Shown here in pieces: positions 25,195-32,568 of a stretch of DNA of 64,000 nt; position 1 is the stretch's first letter, and every line of letters starts with the position of its first letter. The translations under genes and the position numbers were made by a program. Source of the stretch: Lachnospiraceae bacterium AM48-27BH. Its GTDB lineage: Bacteria > Bacillota > Clostridia > Lachnospirales > Lachnospiraceae. The notes below the pieces were generated by a model. It did not search any database. It had not been told where the DNA came from and saw only the letters and a program-made list of their open reading frames with translations. Where the stretch lies: the NCBI GenBank assembly GCA_003478355.1, contig QUFC01000010.1, positions 40,503 to 104,502 on the forward strand. The letters are read 5' to 3'.

Positions 25195-25461
25195 TTAAGA
25201 AGCTTTTTCTTTATGTTCATTTGTTTCCGATTTACTTGTAACCTTTCGATAGATGTTCTGGAAATCATAACGGATTATCTCATCAATAGCTCGCTCTACT
25301 TCCTTGTTGTTCTCTTCATCCGATAACTGATCCGATGTTCGAGCGATTCGACCAAGGTAAGCAGTTGTGTGATAACCTTTTTCTTCATCGAACATGAACC
25401 ATTGAGTGAACTGTTCAAACGGATCATAAGGATTATCAAAAGTTGTAAGCGCAAATCTCAT
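25195..25461 (-). CDS. conserved small phage protein, unknown
   Basis: About 88 residues from ATG 25461 (MRFALTTFDNPYDPFEQFTQW); the SD AAAGGAG lies 13 bases upstream inside the end of the polymerase gene. The N-terminal DNPYDPF..F..W motif and the acidic helical C-terminus look conserved, but no function is known. Coupled to the RNA polymerase gene, which overlaps its signal. Confidence 0.65.
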   Translation of the reverse strand: MRFALTTFDNPYDPFEQFTQWFMFDEEKGYHTTAYLGRIARTSDQLSDEENNKEVERAIDEIIRYDFQNIYRKVTSKSETNEHKEKAS

Positions 25462-25471
25462 CTTACTTAGT

Positions 25472-28228
25472 TCACTCCTTTCCATTCAAATACTTAGAAA
25501 CTGTTGAAGAAGAAACCCCAAGAGCTTCCGCAATCTCTGAAGTGCTGTAGCCAGATGCGCTAAGTGCAGCGATACGATTCTGTTTAGCTGTACTCAGAGC
25601 AGTGCTTGCACGAGGCGTTGCTCTCTGACGAATAGTATCCGTATTCGTGTTATTCAGAATTTGTGTAAGCTTATTCTCAGAAATTGCTCCGGCCTGGATG
25701 GCTTCCCATTCTTTATCCGTAATTTCGATGTTGGATCTCTTAGCTCCTACAGAACTTCTTGCCTGTGCTAGAGCCTGCTGACTTGCCTTCTTAACTTCAG
25801 CTTTTGTCATGTCTGGATTGTCTTTTCTCTTAGCCGCAACGGTAGCGTTCGCCATTGTCTGAGCCTGTCTCTCCCTAGGAGCATTCGCTAAAGCTAAATC
25901 AAGCTTAGCATTTAAAGACTTTACTTCTTCAGAATAAGTTGCCTTAGCAGAAGCAGAGTAAGCAATTTTGCCTGTACTCATCATCTCCCTACGAGCCTGG
26001 TTAGCTAAAGACTTCATAGAATTCGCATAGTCGGCATAAGCTTCTTCCTGGGGGGTACCTGAAGAAAGAGTACGGGCGTCTTTTGTTTCAGCCATCTTTG
26101 TACTCTTCTGAGTTCTCACCTGAATTTTTCCATTCTTATCGACATACTCTTCCTTAACAGACTTGTATGACAGCGATCCATCTTCGTTGATTGTCGGAGA
26201 GCCTTTTCTCTTAAGAACCTGTGTCTCAGATTTTGCTCTTGAAATTAGAGTAGATGCTCCTTCATGGTAACGACCTTCTGAATCTACATTTCCCTGATAC
26301 TTCTTCTTAAGAGAAGCGATACCATTGTCGATTTCACTCTGCTTATAATCCAGTTTGTGTTTCTCAGCATCGATTACTACCATACTGTGACGAACCGCTC
26401 TCGCTAATTCATCCTGTGTGGCTCCCTTCAAAGTCATATCAGTAATCAGATTCGATACTTTACCCATTTCTGTCTGAGTATTTCTCATAATCTTATACTC
26501 TTTACCATTACGATAATAATGGTCTACGCCATCAGCATCTTTCTTAACAGTTCCACCATAAGCATCCTTGGTATCGAAACCTTCCAAACCTTTTAATGGA
26601 GAAGTGGAAGTAATCTTTACCTTACTCTTTGTGGAGTTACAAGGAATTACCATTACGGTATCACCATCAAAGTCCGCTCCTGATAAACGGTCTGCATTCT
26701 TCTTATTGATACCGATTGCATCCGCCGGTGTATTTCCGAGAACGCTCTTTCCTTCAGCCAATTTATTGTTGACCTTCAGAATAGGAATCTCAAAAGTTCC
26801 ACCATGCGGGTATCGAATCAAAGCAACTGTTTCTCCATCTTTGTAGTTTGGAGCATACACCTCATTGTCTTTGATTGTTGTTAATGGGAGAATTACCTGA
26901 TACTTCTGACGAGGTAACGCCGCTGCCTGCAAATGTACGGCGGCCGCATCGCAATCGTCAGCAAATGATTTTAACAGAGCCTTCTTTACAGTGGGGTTTG
27001 TTAATGAACAGATTTCATCATATTCTGCCTGCTTATCAGCTTTTGCCAAACCTAACTGCTTTTTGATAAGTGTCAAACTCTGCTTAGAAAGAAACTGTGA
27101 CGGAAGTGTCTTACTCCATTCACCCCAATCGCCTTCTTCTGCTCTCTTATTGATCAGAGAAAGAGACTGTTTTTTTCCGGTTACAGGATCTGTATACTTA
27201 CCCTTTGGATCATCGTAATAGCTCTGACCTCCATGCTCCTTAATCAGGGAACCAAACGGATTATCTGGATCATCCTTAATTTTCTTAAGAACATCTTTTG
27301 TAGGAGTGCCAGACTTTTTATTAGTGTTGAAAATCACATCAACGCCATCCGGCATATTATCAGAGTAAACAGCCATACCTTTAAGGTAGTGAGTTCCGTC
27401 AACCATAATACGGACCTGTGCATAATGAGAATCACCTAAAGACAGGTCTTTCACGCCTCTACGGAGTTCAATTACACCATCCTTATCAACGCCACCTTGA
27501 TCGGCATAGCGGATCTGCAAGCGCTTTGAATCCATGCTGGCCGGATACTCAAAAGATTTTCTGAAAGACTCCCCATTGTCATAGGATATGTAGTCTCTTA
27601 CAGAATGGACATTCTCGAAGTCATAAATATCTTTGTGCTCGGTTCCCGGTGGACAAATGACCTTGATATTGGTCTGCTTTCCAGGATTGGTAACCTGTGG
27701 AACGCCGCCGCCATAAATCGGATAACCTTCCAATTCCAGCATATAAAGAGCCTGGTTTAGTTTTTCTTTTGACACGCCAAGTTCTCTTTCAACGCCGGTT
27801 CCGACATCGATCATTCCCTTTTCTTCAATGAGTTTTCGCAGAACATCCGCAGTGGCCTTAGCCTGGTTCATTCTGTTTTCCGAAGTTTCGTTCAATAAAG
27901 AGCGGACAGACGAGTCATTAGCAAATCCCATCTTATCGGCAATTTCATTTAAACTGTAACCTTTTTCACGAAGACTCTTTGCTGTTGCTACCTGAAGAGC
28001 ACGACGTTCATCTTTAGCGAGGCTCATCTGAGTACGAAGCTGTGTGGTAGTCAAACCCATATTCTTAGCAATGTCTGTTTCGCTCATTCCGGATTTTTTT
28101 AATTCCTGAACACGGCTAAGAAAATCTCCACTATGCTGATATGGGTTCTCTCCAGAACCATAAGGGTAACGCCCAGAACGCCGTGGCATACCATAATGCA
28201 TTAAAATATCTTCCACAATGGAATTCAT
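25472..28228 (-). CDS. double-psi-barrel RNA polymerase (YonO/QDE-1-like), tagged
   Basis: 918 residues, ATG 28228 behind AGGAGGGG. Residues ~517-521 hold DFDGD in RLSGADFDGDTVMVIP, the metal-binding DxDGD signature of two-barrel RNA polymerases; upstream VALIRYPHGGTFEIPI matches the strand preceding it in QDE-1, YonO and crAss-like enzymes. HTH motifs flank the core: SGMSETDIAKNMGLTTTQL and KGYSLNEIADKMGF near the N-terminus and SGYSTSEIAEALGVSSSTV at the C-terminus. Residues ~8-20 read ILMHYGMPRRSGRYP, a variant of the shared tag. YonO transcribes DNA; packaging in the virion, as proposed for crAss-like phages, is inferred here. Confidence 0.75.
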   Translation of the reverse strand: MNSIVEDILMHYGMPRRSGRYPYGSGENPYQHSGDFLSRVQELKKSGMSETDIAKNMGLTTTQLRTQMSLAKDERRALQVATAKSLREKGYSLNEIADKMGFANDSSVRSLLNETSENRMNQAKATADVLRKLIEEKGMIDVGTGVERELGVSKEKLNQALYMLELEGYPIYGGGVPQVTNPGKQTNIKVICPPGTEHKDIYDFENVHSVRDYISYDNGESFRKSFEYPASMDSKRLQIRYADQGGVDKDGVIELRRGVKDLSLGDSHYAQVRIMVDGTHYLKGMAVYSDNMPDGVDVIFNTNKKSGTPTKDVLKKIKDDPDNPFGSLIKEHGGQSYYDDPKGKYTDPVTGKKQSLSLINKRAEEGDWGEWSKTLPSQFLSKQSLTLIKKQLGLAKADKQAEYDEICSLTNPTVKKALLKSFADDCDAAAVHLQAAALPRQKYQVILPLTTIKDNEVYAPNYKDGETVALIRYPHGGTFEIPILKVNNKLAEGKSVLGNTPADAIGINKKNADRLSGADFDGDTVMVIPCNSTKSKVKITSTSPLKGLEGFDTKDAYGGTVKKDADGVDHYYRNGKEYKIMRNTQTEMGKVSNLITDMTLKGATQDELARAVRHSMVVIDAEKHKLDYKQSEIDNGIASLKKKYQGNVDSEGRYHEGASTLISRAKSETQVLKRKGSPTINEDGSLSYKSVKEEYVDKNGKIQVRTQKSTKMAETKDARTLSSGTPQEEAYADYANSMKSLANQARREMMSTGKIAYSASAKATYSEEVKSLNAKLDLALANAPRERQAQTMANATVAAKRKDNPDMTKAEVKKASQQALAQARSSVGAKRSNIEITDKEWEAIQAGAISENKLTQILNNTNTDTIRQRATPRASTALSTAKQNRIAALSASGYSTSEIAEALGVSSSTVSKYLNGKE

Positions 28229-28231
28229 AGC

Positions 28232-28789
28232 TTACCCCTCCTGTTCTCTGATTCTTTTAATCACCTTATCAAAAGTAATGATTCTGTCCATGATTGGAAC
28301 AATATCCTCAGCCGTTGGATTATGGTACAGAATTTCATTGTTCTGATAAATCCGCAATTCCATTTCGATATCCCCTGGCTTCACTTTATATTCCAAACAA
28401 AAAAGAGCCGCATATATTTCAAGCTGCTCCATGTGTGCCGGAATATTTCCGGTCTTCAAATCGTGAATTCTTAAGAAATTATTCCGAAACAAAATTGCAT
28501 CGGCTGTGCCAAAACAATTATCGGAATAGTAAAGGATCTGCTCCGGCGTCATCTTAAAGCCAATGGCATCGTTCACATACATATTTAATGTCTGCTTCGA
28601 TTTTGGTAATTTCTGATTGAGCATAATGCACTGCGCCGCAAATGCATGTAATACAGTTCCTTTTTGTGTGGCAAGGAAATTCCGATACGCTTCCGCAACT
28701 TTATCCTCACCGTAATTTATCCAGTGATATTTACTGGCACCAAGAAAGGCGTGTTGTCCTTCAAGGTTCGAATGATTGTTGAAGTTCAT
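28232..28789 (-). CDS. PD-(D/E)XK nuclease, Cas4/RecB-like
   Basis: 185 residues, ATG 28789 behind GAGGAGG. KGTVLHAFAA near residue 45, CFGTADAILF (Asp) and RIHDLKTG (D-x-K) give the PD-(D/E)XK core; EQLEIYAALF is the C-terminal Q/Y helix of RecB-type nucleases. It has no Cys cluster, so it is not Cas4 proper. Likely DNA processing before or during packaging. Confidence 0.75.
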   Translation of the reverse strand: MNFNNHSNLEGQHAFLGASKYHWINYGEDKVAEAYRNFLATQKGTVLHAFAAQCIMLNQKLPKSKQTLNMYVNDAIGFKMTPEQILYYSDNCFGTADAILFRNNFLRIHDLKTGNIPAHMEQLEIYAALFCLEYKVKPGDIEMELRIYQNNEILYHNPTAEDIVPIMDRIITFDKVIKRIREQEG

Positions 28790-29051
28790 CCAGTACCTCC
28801 TCTTTATTCTCTGGACATATAAACCTCGAAAATGACATCTGATTCATACGGTCCACATAATATTCCTGATTCGGCTGCTTCTTTGCGCCAGCACTTTTTT
28901 TACATTCTAAGGAAGCCCATTTGTCTTTGTGTAAAACCAGCAGATCTGGAATTCCCTGAATATAGGTCGGGTCGTTTTTCATCACGATACAACCCGGAAA
29001 TCTTTCTTTCAGTTCCTTGATCAAATTTGCCTGGAACTTATTTTCCAACAT
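28761..29051 (-). CDS. VRR-NUC endonuclease
   Basis: About 96 residues from ATG 29051 (MLENKFQANLIKELKERF) behind AAAGGAGG. Motifs GIPDLLVLHKDKWASLECKKSAG (D and E-x-K) are those of the VRR-NUC restriction-like nuclease family, common in phages as a Holliday-junction or structure-specific nuclease. Overlaps the next gene's start. Confidence 0.85.
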   Translation of the reverse strand: MLENKFQANLIKELKERFPGCIVMKNDPTYIQGIPDLLVLHKDKWASLECKKSAGAKKQPNQEYYVDRMNQMSFSRFICPENKEEVLDELQQSFEP

Positions 29052-29160
29052 AATGGAGCCTCCTTTCAATTTTCTAAAAACTCAAAAGAGGATGTGGTAT
29101 TTAATAAAAATGCCTATTTATCCTCTCTCTTCATAAAAGGGCATGTTTTTTTCGCGCGCA

Positions 29161-29207
29161 AAAAAAGAGCATAAAAAGACAGAGACACGATTAAGCATCT
29201 CTGTCCA
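29161..29207 (-). terminator. terminator
   Basis: GACAGAGA (29178-29185) and TCTCTGTC (29198-29205) form a perfect 8-bp stem followed on the minus strand by TTTTTATGCTCTTTTTT. It ends the short transcript from the structured leader, or lowers readthrough into the nuclease and packaging genes. Confidence 0.85.
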
Positions 29208-29219
29208 AATATGTAGTTG

Positions 29220-29345
29220 TCAGCTGTTGTTTCTTAAATATCGGATCAGTATCCAAATCAACCATAATCCACCGGTACACAATGTCAAAACGACATCCAG
29301 GATTAACCCTGCTGTGCTACGCTTTTTCTTTCCGCCTTTACTCAT
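29220..29345 (-). CDS. small single-span membrane protein
   Basis: 41 residues: a basic start (MSKGGKKKRSTAG) and one hydrophobic span (LILDVVLTLCTGGLWLIWILI). ATG 29345 follows the stop of the PASTA gene without a gap; its SD AAAGGAG lies inside that gene. Resembles short phage membrane peptides of unknown role. Confidence 0.65.
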   Translation of the reverse strand: MSKGGKKKRSTAGLILDVVLTLCTGGLWLIWILIRYLRNNS

Positions 29346-29921
29346 CTATTTTTCTCCTTTCTCAGCCTCTATAGCTTTTCGATCTTTCTTAAATATCTTT
29401 TCTAAACCGCTTTTTGCAGAATCCATGGTTTCAGAAACACTTTCTTTTAAACGTTCCTTCTTTTCCTGTTTCTCAGCGGCCTTCTGTTCTTTAGCCTCCT
29501 GCTTAATACGAACACTATCGTCAAATATCTTTTGGCTCTCCTCGATAACTTCAGCAGTTATGTATCTCAGGCAAACCGTTGTACCGATTTTCACTTTCAC
29601 ACCTTGCTTTGGGTTCGAGTCTATAACTTGAGTATCCTCGTAATCGCGATACTTTGGATCGGCTTCTTTCATACGAAGCTTACTCTTTGAAACTTTCAAG
29701 CCACGTTCCGTCAGTAATTCTTCTGCCTGTTCCAAATCTATCGGAAACCCCTTACGATATAATTCTGGAATAATAACTTTCGTATCTATTTTCTCAGTCG
29801 GCTTATTCTGAGCATTATCTATTGCTTTTTCAACCAAAGGTGTAACCGCAGTAATCAAACCACCAACAGCTCCGATTGCTCCTATGACACCCGAAATGTT
29901 TTTATTTGATTTCGTTCCCAT
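29346..29921 (-). CDS. PASTA-domain protein
   Basis: About 191 residues from ATG 29921 (MGTKSNKNI) behind AAAGGGTG. Residues ~15-35 are a hydrophobic segment (GVIGAIGAVGGLITAVTPLV). Residues ~50-125 form a PASTA fold (VIIPELYRKGFPIDLEQAEELLTERG... TQVIDSNPKQGVKVKIGTTVCL). The tail is a charged helix. PASTA domains usually bind muropeptides; here the protein lacks a kinase domain. It is the first gene after the structured leader RNA. Confidence 0.7.
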   Translation of the reverse strand: MGTKSNKNISGVIGAIGAVGGLITAVTPLVEKAIDNAQNKPTEKIDTKVIIPELYRKGFPIDLEQAEELLTERGLKVSKSKLRMKEADPKYRDYEDTQVIDSNPKQGVKVKIGTTVCLRYITAEVIEESQKIFDDSVRIKQEAKEQKAAEKQEKKERLKESVSETMDSAKSGLEKIFKKDRKAIEAEKGEK

Positions 29922-29960
29922 ATAATCACCCTTTCCATACTCAAGTAGGAATTTAGGGCA

Positions 29961-29993
29961 AATAAAAAGTGCGCCCCAATTTGAGAGACGCAC
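29961..29993 (-). terminator. leader terminator (attenuator)
   Basis: GTGCGTC (minus; 29987-29993) pairs with GGCGCAC (29969-29975) with one U-G pair, followed by TTTTTATT. An alternative 10-bp pairing of AGAGATGCGC (30001-30010) with GTGCGTCTCT (29984-29993) excludes it, the layout of an attenuator. Confidence 0.7.
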
Positions 29994-30118
29994 CGAAAAA
30001 GCGCATCTCTTATTGTTGCCACACAATCTCTTCGCCGTTCAAGGGTACGAGTAAAAGAGAATACACTTTTTACCAAAGTTATTCCCTCGAACGCGATTTC
30101 ATTATTAGATTGTGTGGC
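29961..30118 (-). ncRNA. structured leader RNA upstream of PASTA gene
   Basis: Three nested helices can be read directly: P1 GCCACACAATCT (30118-30107) with AGATTGTGTGGC (30029-30018), perfect 12 bp; P2 CGTTCGAGGG (30093-30084) with CCCTTGAACG (30045-30036), extendable by TCG/CGA across one bulge; P3 GAATAACTTT with AAAGT(G)TATTC (30084-30059), 10 bp with one bulged G. They are followed by competing antiterminator and terminator hairpins. A promoter ends so that transcription would begin about at the first base of P1. No known riboswitch class was recognised. Confidence 0.6.
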
Positions 30119-30124
30119 TCTTAT

Positions 30125-30153
30125 AGTATAGCATGAAGCACACAAAATGGAAA
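30125..30153 (-). promoter_or_regulatory. promoter of the structured leader
   Basis: Minus strand: TTTCCA (30153-30148), 17 bases, TATACT (30130-30125). The -10 is good, the -35 weak (4 of 6). The predicted start near 30118 coincides with the leader's first helix. Confidence 0.55.
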
Positions 30154-30173
30154 GCGGATTCTGTAGCCAGATC

Positions 30174-30362
30174 CTAGGCTGCAAGCATCTTAGCTCGCTT
30201 TGTCATATCATCATAAACCACCTTGGTTCCGTCTGCTAAATATACGACAATGCTCATGTAGTTGTACGGACGATAATCCTGAGCTTCTTTTGATAACCGC
30301 GGATACACCGATTTGAAATTATTGAAAATATCTTTCCATGTCACTTTACGCTTTACATTCAC
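30174..30362 (-). CDS. small protein, unknown
   Basis: 62 residues with GTG start at 30362 behind AGGAGG (spacing 6). Basic start (NVKRKVTWKDIFNNF), a strand pair YNYMSIVVYLADGTKVVYDD and a basic end. Overlaps the preceding stop by four bases. No family recognised. Confidence 0.6.
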   Translation of the reverse strand: MNVKRKVTWKDIFNNFKSVYPRLSKEAQDYRPYNYMSIVVYLADGTKVVYDDMTKRAKMLAA

Positions 30363-30637
30363 GGCAAACCTCCTGCTATTGGATATAATGCTCCAAATGG
30401 ATATCCACAATACATGCCTCCAGTACCTGAGTAGAAATCTCTAGGAATGGTATAGCCAGACATCAGATCATCCAAAGATAGATATGGCGGATTATTGACC
30501 CACAGCCATCCTTGTGACACGAATATTTCACTCTTCATTATCACATATGCGCCCTTCGGAATATCTTTATTCGCTCGCAAGTGATGCGGAAAATGTTCAC
30601 ACAACCAATCCTCGACTAATTTCTTGTCATCTGTCAT
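30359..30637 (-). CDS. hypothetical protein, unknown
   Basis: 92 residues, ATG 30637 behind AGAGGTG. Helical acidic start (TDDKKLVEDWLCEHFPHHL), then a Gly/Tyr/Pro-rich second half (FYSGTGGMYCGYPFGALYPIAGG). First gene after the 355-bp repeat-bearing gap. Confidence 0.55.
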   Translation of the reverse strand: MTDDKKLVEDWLCEHFPHHLRANKDIPKGAYVIMKSEIFVSQGWLWVNNPPYLSLDDLMSGYTIPRDFYSGTGGMYCGYPFGALYPIAGGLP

Positions 30638-30649
30638 AAAATCACCTCT

Positions 30650-30985
30650 TTCTTGCTTCTGGTCAAAAACCCGCTTTTATTCACCTATTACTATATATTT
30701 TTAAACTTTCTATCATAATAGTTTAGTATTAAAAGTGGGAAAGTGGGCAGAAAGCCCGCAAACCCGCATAAATACTGGGTTTTTACTGGTCAAATCCGGG
30801 TTTTTGAAAGTGGGCAAAACCGGGCAAATGGCCAGAAATTTGACCAAAATTCGTAAATTTTCTCCAAATCGACACCAATTTTTCAGTTCTGGTCAAAAAT
30901 ATCCTGGCTTTGGTCAAATCCTAAAACCCAAAAGTGGGCAGAAAAATGACCTGCTACTACAAAGATTTTTAACCTAGATTAGCTG
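30650..30985. repeat. non-coding region with iteron-like short repeats
   Basis: No convincing gene. AAAGTGGGCA occurs three times exactly (30740, 30807, 30931) with a partial copy at 30732; TGGTCAAA occurs at 30660, 30787, 30890 and 30911 and inverted at 30839. Pieces of GGGTTTTT and ACCCGC also recur. An 80-codon plus-strand frame through it is built from these repeats and is not accepted as a gene. Possible replication origin or multi-site regulatory region. Confidence 0.5.
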
Positions 30986-30992
30986 AAATCAG

Positions 30993-31247
30993 TCAGAAAT
31001 TCCGCCTCTGATACGGTAAATTTCGTCTTCCGACCGGCTTATAAGCGTACGTAGACCTCGTAGAATCCGGCAAACGTCTGTGGGATTTACACTTCCAAAC
31101 GATATGAATTTTCCGCTTCTCTTCACTCTGCTCGATTTGTCCTGAAACAGAATTCAACGCCTCCGCCAATTTTTTCAGTGGTTCCATAGCCTTAACCCAA
31201 GCTTCAGATAATGCTGCACATGCTTTCTGTAACTCTTCTACTGTCAT
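30993..31247 (-). CDS. small basic protein, unknown
   Basis: About 84 residues; ATG 31247 (MTVEELQKACAALSEAW) is eight bases from AAAGGAG and preferred over the ATG at 31253. N-terminal helix of about 50 residues, then a strongly basic tail (STRSTYAYKPVGRRNLPYQRRN) that may bind nucleic acid. Confidence 0.6.
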   Translation of the reverse strand: MTVEELQKACAALSEAWVKAMEPLKKLAEALNSVSGQIEQSEEKRKIHIVWKCKSHRRLPDSTRSTYAYKPVGRRNLPYQRRNF

Positions 31248-31249
31248 AA

Positions 31250-31480
31250 TCATATCTCCTTTACATCATAAACACGACTTAATGATACTTTAGTGATTTT
31301 GCCGTCCTTTTGAACCATTGCATAGTTTCCGCTCCAAAATCCAGTCCCGATCTGTAATAATTCATAAATATCGGTATTTAATTTACATTTACTGCAATCA
31401 TCAACCACATTAAACATTTCCTGAGTTGCAATGCAAGCAGAACAGGTTGAGCGATCAGATCTTACCTTACAGATTTTCAT
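31250..31480 (-). CDS. Cys-rich small protein, putative zinc binder
   Basis: 76 residues from ATG 31480 (MKICKV). Cysteines in CSAC and CSKC separated by about 12 residues can form a four-Cys zinc site; the second half is beta-rich (GNYAMVQKDGKITKVSL). The function is unknown. Confidence 0.6.
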   Translation of the reverse strand: MKICKVRSDRSTCSACIATQEMFNVVDDCSKCKLNTDIYELLQIGTGFWSGNYAMVQKDGKITKVSLSRVYDVKEI

Positions 31481-31485
31481 CTCAC

Positions 31486-31698
31486 CTACCTCCAAACCTT
31501 TCCCGTTCTCTTATCCTTCAGCACAACTCGTCCCTCGATATGGAAATCTGCCAATTCACAAAGTGAAAACAGAGTGTTCAGTAACTGATGAAACCTCACA
31601 TCGTCCTTGTCCTGTTCCTGCTCCACGTTCTTAATCGCGTTATAAGCTGTCGGATCATTGTAACCCTCTGCATTTTTTCTGTCATCCTTAGCTGTCAT
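31486..31698 (-). CDS. hypothetical protein
   Basis: 70 residues, ATG 31698 lying inside the end of the preceding membrane-peptide gene (ATGACAGCTAA overlap). Acidic helical; ends FHIEGRVVLKDKRTGKVW, a beta hairpin. No family recognised. Confidence 0.6.
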   Translation of the reverse strand: MTAKDDRKNAEGYNDPTAYNAIKNVEQEQDKDDVRFHQLLNTLFSLCELADFHIEGRVVLKDKRTGKVWR

Positions 31699-31822
31699 CT
31701 CTACCTCCCCATCTCATAGAATCGTCCATCCACATTGCAGCATTCATAACAGATAAAACAATATATCCGCCTAAAACAAGAATAGCTGCCAAAATGATAA
31801 TTCCTAAAATTAAATATCCCAT
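31688..31822 (-). CDS. small single-span membrane protein
   Basis: 44 residues from ATG 31822 behind GGAGGG: a hydrophobic span (MGYLILGIIILAAILVLGG, then YIVLSVM) followed by a short acidic and basic tail ending GRDDS. Overlaps the next gene. One of several tiny membrane proteins of this phage. Confidence 0.65.
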   Translation of the reverse strand: MGYLILGIIILAAILVLGGYIVLSVMNAAMWMDDSMRWGGRDDS

Positions 31823-32191
31823 TTACTTACCCTCCACTTCTTCTAATCGCACTCCACCATATATCCAAAGATCTTCTTTGAGCTTGTCCATGTCTAACTC
31901 ATCGTTTTGCCACTTTTCATAATATTCGAGAACATGCTCTGTAAACTCCGGAATCCGCTTTGCATATGTCTTCGTCCAATAGTGATCCATCAACACTTCA
32001 AGCGGCAGAGTAAGCAGAAGGATCATCGCCTGATTGATAGCATCATTCGTAGCCTCCTGCTTAACTCTATCCAGTTCACCAGATATCTTTTCTCGAACCA
32101 GGGCATCTAATTGAGCTCTTGTCAGATTGTATGTAGCGGTCTTAGCTTTCTGCTCGCACTTCTGTGCCCTTCTCCTTTCAGCCCGGCTCAT
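31823..32191 (-). CDS. hypothetical helical protein
   Basis: 122 residues, ATG 32191 behind AAGGAGGCGG. Basic start (MSRAERRRAQKCEQKAK), then helices (LVREKISGELDRVKQEATNDAINQAM, HVLEYYEKWQNDELD). No membrane span. Unknown phage protein in a cluster of short genes between replication and late modules. Confidence 0.65.
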   Translation of the reverse strand: MSRAERRRAQKCEQKAKTATYNLTRAQLDALVREKISGELDRVKQEATNDAINQAMILLLTLPLEVLMDHYWTKTYAKRIPEFTEHVLEYYEKWQNDELDMDKLKEDLWIYGGVRLEEVEGK

Positions 32192-32203
32192 ATAGCCGCC
32201 TCC

Positions 32204-32365
32204 TTAATTCATAATGCAATTTTCTCTTGATACAAATAATAAAATGCCCAACATCAAGGTAAATAAAAAGAACGTTGCATCCCATTCAATCGGGATTGTC
32301 AACGCTCCAAGTACAATGAATACCATTCCGTATATCTTGTTCTTAATTAAGTCTCTTCTCAACAT
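32204..32365 (-). CDS. small membrane protein, two spans
   Basis: 53 residues from ATG 32365 behind GGAG: MLRRDLIKNKIYG, span 1 MVFIVLGALTIPI, then FFLFTLMLGILLFV and a short tail. Overlaps the end of the upstream gene. Confidence 0.6.
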   Translation of the reverse strand: MLRRDLIKNKIYGMVFIVLGALTIPIEWDATFFLFTLMLGILLFVSRENCIMN

Positions 32366-32564
32366 TGTCTTTCTCCTCTTTTGACTTTGCGATGCCAGCT
32401 GCTACAGAATCCATTTTTATCATAGTCCCAGCTTCTCGGAACCGTCCATATGCTCTGGCTGTAGCACAGTGCTCAATACACTTCATAACCCTGTCGATCA
32501 GTGCATAGAGGCATACATAGGCAATAAGAAACATAATGATAAGCTGCATAACTGTAAAATTCAT
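32343..32564 (-). CDS. small membrane protein
   Basis: About 73 residues from ATG 32564 (MNFTVMQLIIMFLIAYVCLYALID) behind GGAGG. One N-terminal span, then a basic and acidic cytoplasmic part. The function is unknown. Confidence 0.6.
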   Translation of the reverse strand: MNFTVMQLIIMFLIAYVCLYALIDRVMKCIEHCATARAYGRFREAGTMIKMDSVAAGIAKSKEEKDNVEKRLN

Positions 32565-32568
32565 AAAT

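Noticed and set aside
28232..28789. Cas4 linked to a CRISPR system
   Set aside because: PD-(D/E)XK core present but no Cys cluster and no cas genes or repeats nearby.
30125..30180. CCTAGG at 30172 as another operator site
   Set aside because: GATCCTAGGCT shares only the six-base core with the switch sites and lies inside the start of a different unit.
30735..30977. 80-codon plus-strand frame in the gene-free gap
   Set aside because: Made of the short DNA repeats, lacks a good ribosome site and runs against neighbouring transcription.
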